A stretch of 64,000 nucleotides of DNA. Source: UBA4658 sp038214505. GTDB taxonomy: Bacteria > Planctomycetota > Phycisphaerae > Phycisphaerales > UBA1924. The DNA lies in assembly GCA_038214505.1 (NCBI GenBank), contig JBBQRT010000006.1:1-64000 (forward strand). The letters are read 5' to 3'. Positions 57,695 through 64,000 of this stretch are shown here, piece by piece. The notes below the pieces were generated by a model, which was given only the letters and a program-made list of their open reading frames with translations, did no database searches and was not told the DNA's origin. A program made the position numbers and the translations under genes. Numbering within the stretch: position 1 is the stretch's first letter; each line of letters opens with the position of its first letter.

Positions 57695-58948
57695 ATGGCC
57701 CTGCAATCCCAGACACTTCGTTCTTCATCGGGTCCCCGGTCCAGCTCGGCCCTCAAAGGCCGCTCGGGCCCGGCCAAGCGGCTCATCGGCATCATGCTGC
57801 TGGTGGGCGTGGTGGGCGGGGGGCTGATCCTGCTGACGCGTCAGCGGGACGGGGCGGCGATGTCGGGGGGCGGCTCGCCGCAGGTGGCGAGCGCGAACCC
57901 GGCGGCCCAGACGACGCGACCCGGTCCCGGGCCCAGCTCGGACCCGATGGTCGCGACAACCGCGGGCCTACGGACGCCGGCGATGCCCGCGTCAAGCCAA
58001 ACCGCGCCGAGTCAGGCGTCGCCGGCCCAGAGTCTGCCCAAGCAGTCCGAGGCGGCCCCGGCGGGGCAGCCCGCGCGTGATCCCTTGCCGGGCGTCGCGC
58101 CCGTGCCGGCCGGCGACGGCGGCCTGTCGCCCGACACGCTCGCGCTGACCACGGCCGCGGAAAGGGCGTCGGCGGAGGGACGCCTGGTCGAGGCCCGCGC
58201 GATGCTCAACAAGGCCCTCTCCAGCGCGGCGACGCCCGCGCAGGACCGGGCGGCCCTGCGTGCATGGATCGCCCGGCTGAACCAGGACCTGGTCTTCTCG
58301 CCCAAGCTCTTCGCTGGCGACACGATCGGCGGCAAGTACACGGTGGTGCGAGGCGACAGCCTGGTGGTGATCACGCGGAAGGAGGGCACGGTCGCCGAGC
58401 CGTCGCTGATCGCGCGGGTGAACCGGATGAGCAACCCCAACGCGCTGAGCGTGGGTCAGACGCTGAAGGTGGTCAGGGGGCCGTTCCACGCCGTGGTGAG
58501 CAAGGCGGCCTTCCGCATGGATGTGTACGCCGGCCCGACGCCCAGCGACACGGGCCTGAACACCAGCGGCCTGCCCGACGGGATGGAGCCGGGGTGGACC
58601 TACATCACGAGCTTCCCGGTGGGCCTCGGGGAAAAGAGCGGCACGCCGATCGCGAGCTTCATGGTGAAGGCCAGCAAGCTGATCAACCCGACGTGGGTGA
58701 ATCCGCGGACGGGGAAGAGGTACGCCGCCGACGACCCGGAGAACCCGATCGGCGAGCGGTGGATCGGGCTGCAGGGGCACGACGAGGGGAGCAAGGCGTT
58801 CCAGGGCTACGGCGTGCACGGGACGATCGAGCCCGAGAGCATCGGGAGCGAGCGGAGCATGGGGTGCGTGCGGATGCGTGCGGAGGACGTGGAGGTTGTG
58901 TACGAGCTGCTGATGCCGCGGGTGAGCGTGGTGAAGATTGTGCCCTGA
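57695..58948 (+). CDS. LysM and L,D-transpeptidase (YkuD) protein
   Basis: A 417-residue envelope enzyme. N-terminal TM (LIGIMLLVGVVGGGLILLTR), a Pro/Ala/Ser-rich linker, a helical segment (RLVEARAMLNKALSSA), a LysM-like unit (YTVVRGDSLVVITRKEGTVA ... NPNALSVGQTLKVVRG) and a C-terminal YkuD domain with GYGVHGTIEPESIGSERSMG CVRM, that is the HGT...S-x-G-C-V-R catalytic signature. It would make 3-3 peptidoglycan cross-links or attach proteins. Its presence supports a peptidoglycan wall in this planctomycete. The ATG at 57695 was chosen over TTG 57659. Confidence 0.88.
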   Translation: MALQSQTLRSSSGPRSSSALKGRSGPAKRLIGIMLLVGVVGGGLILLTRQRDGAAMSGGGSPQVASANPAAQTTRPGPGPSSDPMVATTAGLRTPAMPASSQTAPSQASPAQSLPKQSEAAPAGQPARDPLPGVAPVPAGDGGLSPDTLALTTAAERASAEGRLVEARAMLNKALSSAATPAQDRAALRAWIARLNQDLVFSPKLFAGDTIGGKYTVVRGDSLVVITRKEGTVAEPSLIARVNRMSNPNALSVGQTLKVVRGPFHAVVSKAAFRMDVYAGPTPSDTGLNTSGLPDGMEPGWTYITSFPVGLGEKSGTPIASFMVKASKLINPTWVNPRTGKRYAADDPENPIGERWIGLQGHDEGSKAFQGYGVHGTIEPESIGSERSMGCVRMRAEDVEVVYELLMPRVSVVKIVP

Positions 58949-59352
58949 GGGGTCGGCGCGGCACTCAGCGCGGCGGTCCGCGGAGTCGACCTGCTTCGCG
59001 CTGGGCGTGCAAAGCCGTCGCGGGCGGGACGATCGACAGCCCATAGAACGTGCCGCCGATTATCGCGACGAAGTCTGCGCGGTCCAGAGTGAGAAACACT
59101 TCGGCCCGGGCCGGCGCTACCATTCGACGGTTCTGCCCGGCCCCGTTTGCGGCGCTCCTTGAGCCCCGCCCCCGGCCCCGGCCCAGGCCCTCGTGTTTAT
59201 CCATCCGTTGTTCTTGGTAGCACCGGCGTCGGGCCTGTGCTTCGCTCTGGTTCCCCGTGTGAAACAGCTCACAGGCGGCACGCCTGTGCCACCGCAGCCA
59301 ATCAGGCCACCAGACCATCGAGCTCGACAGCCCCCACGCAAGGTCACCAATC
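58949..59352. other. 404-bp non-coding spacer before gyrB
   Basis: No supported gene; frames on both strands are low-information. It contains a palindrome at 59270-59288. The gyrB promoter should lie here but was not identified. Confidence 0.5.
59270..59288. repeat. short perfect palindrome, possible dispersed repeat
   Basis: CACAGGCG / CGCCTGTG with a 3-base loop (GCA), 64 bases before the gyrB start. Very similar palindromes (CACAGGCGGGACGCCTGTG type) recur in non-coding DNA of planctomycetes; that statement is from memory. Confidence 0.5.
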
Positions 59353-62094
59353 ATGCCCGACGAAATCAATCCCGATCATGCCGTCAACACGTCTTACTCC
59401 GGCGACCAGATCAAGATCCTCGAGGGCCTCGAGGCCGTGCGGCTTCGGCCGGGCATGTATATCGGCGGCACGGACATCCGCGCGCTGCACCACCTGGTCT
59501 ACGAGGTCGTCGACAACTCGATCGACGAGGCGATGGCGGGCTTCGCCGACACGGTGAGCGTGACCATCAACGCCGACGGGTCGTGCTGCGTGGTCGACAA
59601 CGGCCGCGGGATCCCGCTCAACCCCAAGCGGCACGAGAACCCGGCCTACGACGGCAAGCCCGCCGTCGAGATCGTGCTCACGGTGCTGCACGCGGGGGGC
59701 AAGTTCGGCGAGGAGGGCTCGGCGTACAAGGTCTCGGGCGGGCTGCACGGCGTGGGGGTGTCCTGCGTAAACGCCCTGTCGGAATGGCTCGAGTGCGAGG
59801 TCTACCGCGAGGGCAAGATCCACTCGATCGCGTTCGAGAGAGGCAAGACAAAGGAGCCGCTGCATGTGGTGGGCGTCATCACGCCCGACTCGGGCCTGAA
59901 GACGGGCACCAAGGTCACGTTCCTGCCCGATAGCGAGCTCTTCCCCGACACCACCTTTGATTTCGGCATTCTGCAGGCGCGGCTGCGTGAGCTGGCGTAT
60001 CTCAACCCCGGCGTGATCATCCGCCTGCGCGACGAGCGTGTCGGGCCCGACGGGCGGATCCGGCAGGAGACCTTCAAGGCCGAGATCGGGCTCACGGAGT
60101 ATGTCGACTTCATGATGCACGGCAAGGCGGCGGTGTCGGCGGTCGTGCACGTGCGGAAGACCGACGCGGCGGCCAACCTCTTCTGCGAGGTGGCGATGCA
60201 GTACCACGACGGGTACAACGAGAGCGTGCTGAGCTTCGCCAACAACATCAACAACAAGGACGGCGGCACGCACGCCCAGGGCTTCAAGGTCGCGCTCACG
60301 CGGACGCTCAACGCCTACGCCAAGAAGGCGGGCATCCTCAAGGAGCGGGACCCGTCGCCCTCGGGCGAGGACCTGCGCGAGGGGCTGATCGCGATCGTGA
60401 GCGTGAAGCTGCCGAGCCCGACGTTCAACAACCAGCCCAAGGAGAAGCTGCTCAACCCCGAGATCGAGACGTTTGTTTCTGGGGCCGTGGGCGAGGCGCT
60501 CGAGAACTGGCTCCAGGAGAACCCGTCGGAGGCCAAGCGGATCTGCCTCAAGGGCATCGTGGCGGCCCAGGCGCGGGAAGCGGCCCGCAAGGCCCGCGAG
60601 CTGACGCGGCGCAAGAGCGCCCTCGAGTCGGGGAGCATGCCCCACAAGCTCAAGGACTGCCGGACCAAGGACGTCGAGTCCAGCGAGATGTTCATCGTCG
60701 AGGGTGATTCGGCCGGCGGGTCGGCCGGCCAGGGGCGGAACGTCGAGACGCAGGCGATCCTGCCGCTGCGGGGCAAGCTGCTCAATGTCGAGAAGGCGCG
60801 GCTGGACAAGGTCCTTGGCTTCGAGGAAATCCGGACCCTCATCAGCGCGCTCAAGTGCGGCATCGGCGAGGAGTTCGACGCCGCCAAGCTGCGCTACGGG
60901 CGCGTGATCATCATGACCGACGCCGACGTCGACGGCTCGCACATCCGCACGCTGCTGCTGACGTTCTTCTTCCGCCAGATGCCCGAGCTGATCCGGCGCG
61001 GGCGGGTGTTCATCGCCCAGGCCCCGCTGTACCAGCTCGCCTGGGGCACGGGGCGGTCCAAGCGTGTCGAGTACGTCACCAACAACGCGCGGCTCTTTGA
61101 CATGCTCACCGAGGTCGGGCTGCAGCGGGCCGGCCTGGTCGTCCGCGTCACCGACGCCGACGCCAGCACGCTGGTGCAGATCGACCCCGAGACGCGGCTG
61201 CCCAGGGTCCTGCGCCGGATCGAGGGCGAGGAGCTGCAGCGGCTGGTCCGCGTGCTCCGCCGCCTGCGCGAGCTGGTCGAGGTCGCCGAACGCCGCGGCG
61301 TGCGCTTCCCCGACCTGCTCGCCGCCCGCTCGGGCGACCCGACCGGGGCCGGACGGCTGCCCACACACCGGCTGGTCTATACCGGCGGCGAGGCGTTCGC
61401 GTGGAGCGAAACCCAGGCCCGGGAGATCGTTCAGGAGCGGAAGCTGCATCTTGAAGAGATCGCCGAGACCGAGATCGCACTCGCCCCGAACCCGTCGGCC
61501 GCCGACCCCGGGGCCGAGAGCGCGGCGGCGCCCGTGGCCCGGGTGGGTGCCCTCGCGCAGCTGCGCGAGCTGCACGAGAACCGCGAGCTCGAGCGGGTGT
61601 TCCACCAGCTGAGCAAGCTCGGGGTCGACATCGCCGACTACGCCCTGACCCAGGAGGAGTCCGTCACGGGCGACAAGCTCCCGACGAAGTACGCTTGGGA
61701 GCTCCGCGCGGCCGCGGCGGAGGCCAAGTCCGAGGAGGCGGGCAAGCCCGAGGCACCTGATGTCGAGCCCGAGGAGGGCGGGGAGACGGCCAAGCCCGTG
61801 GCGCCGCTGGGCAAGGTGGTCGACGTGCCCGGCGTGCCGGCGATCCTGGACCAGCTGCACGAGGTCGGACGCCGCGGGCTGGAGATCAAGCGCTTCAAGG
61901 GCCTCGGCGAGATGGACCACGACCAGCTTTGGGAGACCACGATGGACCCCTCCAAGCGCACGCTCCTCCGCGTGAGCTGGGACGGGGCGGCGGAGGCCGA
62001 CCAGCTGTTCTCGATCCTCATGGGCGAGGAGGTCGAGAGCCGGCGGAAGTTCATCGAGGAGCACGCGCTGGAGGTCAAGAACCTGGACGTGTGA
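59353..62094 (+). CDS. gyrB: DNA gyrase subunit B
   Basis: A 913-residue type IIA topoisomerase ATPase subunit. GHKL ATPase motifs YEVVDNSIDEAMAG, VVDNGRGIPL and KVSGGLHGVGVSCVNALSEW; transducer QTFKTK-like region; TOPRIM EGDSAGGSAGQGR and MTDADVDGSHIRTLLLTFFF; C-terminal FKGLGEMDHDQLWETTMDP. It exceeds E. coli GyrB (804) because of a longer insert between TOPRIM and the C terminus (about residues 565-835), acidic and Ala/Glu-rich. No gyrA, recF or dnaN neighbours. No clear ribosome site. Confidence 0.95.
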   Translation: MPDEINPDHAVNTSYSGDQIKILEGLEAVRLRPGMYIGGTDIRALHHLVYEVVDNSIDEAMAGFADTVSVTINADGSCCVVDNGRGIPLNPKRHENPAYDGKPAVEIVLTVLHAGGKFGEEGSAYKVSGGLHGVGVSCVNALSEWLECEVYREGKIHSIAFERGKTKEPLHVVGVITPDSGLKTGTKVTFLPDSELFPDTTFDFGILQARLRELAYLNPGVIIRLRDERVGPDGRIRQETFKAEIGLTEYVDFMMHGKAAVSAVVHVRKTDAAANLFCEVAMQYHDGYNESVLSFANNINNKDGGTHAQGFKVALTRTLNAYAKKAGILKERDPSPSGEDLREGLIAIVSVKLPSPTFNNQPKEKLLNPEIETFVSGAVGEALENWLQENPSEAKRICLKGIVAAQAREAARKARELTRRKSALESGSMPHKLKDCRTKDVESSEMFIVEGDSAGGSAGQGRNVETQAILPLRGKLLNVEKARLDKVLGFEEIRTLISALKCGIGEEFDAAKLRYGRVIIMTDADVDGSHIRTLLLTFFFRQMPELIRRGRVFIAQAPLYQLAWGTGRSKRVEYVTNNARLFDMLTEVGLQRAGLVVRVTDADASTLVQIDPETRLPRVLRRIEGEELQRLVRVLRRLRELVEVAERRGVRFPDLLAARSGDPTGAGRLPTHRLVYTGGEAFAWSETQAREIVQERKLHLEEIAETEIALAPNPSAADPGAESAAAPVARVGALAQLRELHENRELERVFHQLSKLGVDIADYALTQEESVTGDKLPTKYAWELRAAAAEAKSEEAGKPEAPDVEPEEGGETAKPVAPLGKVVDVPGVPAILDQLHEVGRRGLEIKRFKGLGEMDHDQLWETTMDPSKRTLLRVSWDGAAEADQLFSILMGEEVESRRKFIEEHALEVKNLDV

Positions 62095-62125
62095 GCCCCC
62101 GGCCGGGTGCCGCCCCGAGGCGCAC

Positions 62126-62155
62126 GGCCCGAGAACCCGCTGGGGCGCTCGGGCC
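62126..62155 (+). terminator. putative terminator after gyrB
   Basis: Perfect 8-bp stem GGCCCGAG / CTCGGGCC (62126-62133, 62148-62155) with a 14-base loop, 31 bases past the gyrB stop. Only TT follows. Confidence 0.35.
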
Positions 62156-62236
62156 TTGCGCGGTTGCGCGGGCGGCGTGGCCCGGCGGGTTCGCGCGGCG
62201 TGGGTGTTCCCCTTGATGGCCTGTGCCGGAGCGCCG

Positions 62237-63487
62237 ATGCAGAGGGGAGCCATGCCGCCAATCCCCACAAAGTCGAAGGCCCCCCGACGCCCGATCCACA
62301 GCGATCACGGGCGGGCCAACACGCTGGGGCTCGGCAAGACCGAGCTGGACACGATCCTCGAATCGCTCGACGCGCCCACGGCGGGGGCCCAGTCGGTCCG
62401 GCGCGAGTCGGCCCGGCTGCAGTTCCGCATCAACGGCGTGCCGCTGGAGATCACCCAGCCCGGCGGCGGGCAGACCAAGATCCTTGTCGCGGGGCGGAAC
62501 CTGTCGCGCTCTGGGCTTGGGTTCCTGCACTCCTCATATATGCACCCCGGCACGCAGGTGACCACGATCCTGCCGCACAAGAACATGGGGCTGCAGCGGA
62601 TCGACGGGGTGCTGGTGCGGTGCCGGCACGTGACGCGGCACATCCACGACTGCGGGGTGCGTTTCAAGGAGCCGATTAATCTCCGCGACTACATCGACAT
62701 GGAGTCTCAGTCGCAGGCGTTCAGCTGCGAGAAGGTGGACCCGACCGCGCTCAAGGGCACGCTCCTGGTGATCGCCGAGTACCGGATCGAGGCCTCGTGC
62801 ATCGAGTCCATGCTGACGGAGACCAGGCTCGACGTCTGTTTGACGCCGGACCTTACTGAGGGCTTCGAGTACGCCGTCAAGGGCGCCGACCTGATCCTCT
62901 GCGACCACGCGTTCGAGGGCGGCTCCGGGCTGGAGTTCATCGAGAAGGTGCGCTCGGCAGGGGTTCGGTGCCCGATCCTGATCATGTCGGCGGACACCTC
63001 GCCGCAGGTGACGGCGGCGGTGCGGGATGCGCACGCAACGGGCTTCCTGGCCAAGCCGATCCAGAAGGACCTGCTGCTGCGGGCCCTGGCGGAGTTCATG
63101 CTCGGGACCGCGGGGCGCGATGTCGAGGGGCCCCATGTCAGCACGTCGCTGCCGGCCAACTCGCCGCTGCTCATCCTCGCCGAAAAGTTCGTCGACGATC
63201 TGAAGACGTGCGCGACGGTCGTGGAGACTCTGGCCAAGAAGAACGACGTGGAGGCGATCCGGCGGCAGGTGCTGCGGATCTCCGGCGCGGCGCCGGCGCT
63301 GGGCTTTGATCCGGTGGCCAAGCTCGGGCAGAACCTGCTCAAGGCACTTGCCGCGACGATGGCCGTCGAGGAGTCGCTGGTGCAGCTCAACACGTTCGTC
63401 TCGATGTGCCGGTCGGCCCACAAGCGGCCGCCGAGCGAGCCGGCGCCGCTGGCCATCGAGCACCCGCCCAACCCCGCGGCCCACTGA
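62237..63487 (+). CDS. PilZ + response-regulator receiver + degenerate HPt-like protein
   Basis: A 416-residue signalling protein. Residues about 50-155 form a PilZ domain with RRESARLQFRI (RxxxR) and GRNLSRSGLGFL (N-x-S-x-x-G), the c-di-GMP-binding motifs. Residues about 170-295 are a receiver domain: GTLLVIAEYR, ADLILCDHAFEGGSGLEFIE with the phospho-acceptor Asp, ILIMSAD (Ser/Thr) and GFLAKPIQKD (Lys). The C-terminal part (SGAAPALGFDPVAKLGQNLL) resembles an HPt module but the phosphorylatable His is not present. ATG 62237 has GGAG five bases upstream; ATG 62252 is an alternative. Probably converts c-di-GMP level into a phospho-relay-linked output. Confidence 0.8.
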   Translation: MQRGAMPPIPTKSKAPRRPIHSDHGRANTLGLGKTELDTILESLDAPTAGAQSVRRESARLQFRINGVPLEITQPGGGQTKILVAGRNLSRSGLGFLHSSYMHPGTQVTTILPHKNMGLQRIDGVLVRCRHVTRHIHDCGVRFKEPINLRDYIDMESQSQAFSCEKVDPTALKGTLLVIAEYRIEASCIESMLTETRLDVCLTPDLTEGFEYAVKGADLILCDHAFEGGSGLEFIEKVRSAGVRCPILIMSADTSPQVTAAVRDAHATGFLAKPIQKDLLLRALAEFMLGTAGRDVEGPHVSTSLPANSPLLILAEKFVDDLKTCATVVETLAKKNDVEAIRRQVLRISGAAPALGFDPVAKLGQNLLKALAATMAVEESLVQLNTFVSMCRSAHKRPPSEPAPLAIEHPPNPAAH

Positions 63488-63517
63488 CGGCGGCCCGGAC
63501 GACGTACCCTCGGGCCT

Positions 63518-64000
63518 ATGCCGAACGTTCGCCGGGCCGTGGTGCTGCTCTCGGGCGGTCTGGATTCCGCCGTGGTGCTCGCCAGCGCGCTGCGCGACGG
63601 CTTCGAGCCCCACGCCATCAGCTTCGATTATCACCAGCGGCACCGCGCCGAGCTCCTCGCCGCCCAGCGCGTGGCCGAGAGCCTGGGCGTGCCCGCGTCG
63701 CGGCGCCGCGTGGTGCGCATCGCGCTCGAGGCGATCGGAGGCTCGTCGCTGACCAGCGCCGACCTCGAGGTGCCCAAGGACCGCGGGCACGAGGAGATGG
63801 CCTCGGGCGTGCCCAGCACCTACGTCCCGGCCAGGAACCTGGTGTTTCTGTCGATCGCCGCGGGGCTCGCCGAGACCGTCGGCTCCAGCGATCTGTACAT
63901 CGGCGTCAACGCGGTGGACTACTCGGGCTATCCCGACTGCCGCGAGGAGTTCATCCGGGCCTTCGAGGCGGCGGCGAACCTCGGCACTCGGGCGGGAATG
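63518..64000 (+). CDS. queC: 7-cyano-7-deazaguanine synthase, 3' end beyond window
   Basis: QueC makes preQ0 from 7-carboxy-7-deazaguanine in queuosine biosynthesis. The visible 161 residues include the PP-loop AVVLLSGGLDSAVVLASALR, the family text ISFDYHQRH, STYVPARNLVFLSIAAGLAE and IGVNAVDYSGYPDCREEFI. The zinc cysteines near the C terminus lie outside the window. The ATG at 63518 is 31 bases after the preceding gene. The frame is open to the window end. Confidence 0.95.
   Translation, partial: MPNVRRAVVLLSGGLDSAVVLASALRDGFEPHAISFDYHQRHRAELLAAQRVAESLGVPASRRRVVRIALEAIGGSSLTSADLEVPKDRGHEEMASGVPSTYVPARNLVFLSIAAGLAETVGSSDLYIGVNAVDYSGYPDCREEFIRAFEAAANLGTRAGM

Noticed and set aside
59344..62268. 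974-codon minus-strand open frame opposite gyrB
   Set aside because: gyrB on the plus strand is unambiguous, and the antisense reading is charged low-complexity sequence.

Overview
The window looks like a chromosomal segment from a Planctomycetota bacterium, most likely class Phycisphaerae. The reasons are the high GC content, a HYExAFE-family protein, several secreted proteins ending in a paired dockerin-like motif (DIFAFLSAWF), a C-terminal VPAPG...RRRR sorting tail, prepilin-type proteins, weak or absent Shine-Dalgarno sites at many genes, and a linked phoH/7TM-HD pair. No tRNA, rRNA, CRISPR array or intact insertion sequence was seen. One tmRNA gene is present. The species assignment is inference; no database was searched.

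Layout. 1-3029: rpiB (cut by the window edge), a Sua5/YrdC-like domain fused to an arginine-phosphatase-like LMW-PTP, and a lone prepilin-type protein. 3670-11170: an envelope or exopolysaccharide cluster with a GDP-mannose 3,5-epimerase-like enzyme, a fused 2-oxoacid dehydrogenase E1 alpha-beta, a lipoyl/E3-binding/left-handed-beta-helix acyltransferase fusion, a polysaccharide deacetylase and a GT4 glycosyltransferase. Two decayed toxin-antitoxin-like pairs lie in or next to this cluster (9205-9865 and 11504-12059). 12175-17473: small planctomycete hypotheticals, HYExAFE, MlaD and MlaF-like lipid transport genes, and a DUF4190-like membrane protein. 17705-23271: tandem collagen-like/beta-propeller secreted proteins and a large dockerin-tailed secreted protein. 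23413-32729: a nine-gene minus-strand type II secretion operon in the order F, G, I, J, K, C-like, L-like, M-like, TPR lipoprotein; GspD and GspE are not in the window.

33444-44496: threonine dehydrogenase that has lost its structural-zinc cysteines, two large secreted amidohydrolase proteins, a 21-bp tandem repeat array, a PPi-type phosphofructokinase, a secreted S1 protease and a RibBA-like protein with a decayed GTP cyclohydrolase II half. 44876-47288: three secreted proteins, one with a PEP-CTERM-like tail and two with dockerin-like tails. 47379-47730: ssrA (tmRNA), followed by about 1.9 kb of gene-poor DNA holding one small membrane protein. 49614-64000: a DUF11/OmcB-like surface lipoprotein, mscL, a small lipoprotein, phoH-pgpH, a DJ-1 family protein, a BFD-like ferredoxin, a LysM/L,D-transpeptidase, gyrB, a PilZ-REC-HPt-like fusion and the start of queC.

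Working together. The 3.7-11.2 kb cluster combines nucleotide-sugar conversion, glycosyl transfer, deacetylation and an unusual acyl-delivery pair, in which an E1 could load a lipoyl arm carried by the acyltransferase itself. This is the best candidate for an undescribed system here. The type II secretion operon is a plausible export route for the many signal-peptide proteins with dockerin-like or collagen-like modules, although nothing in the sequence links them directly.
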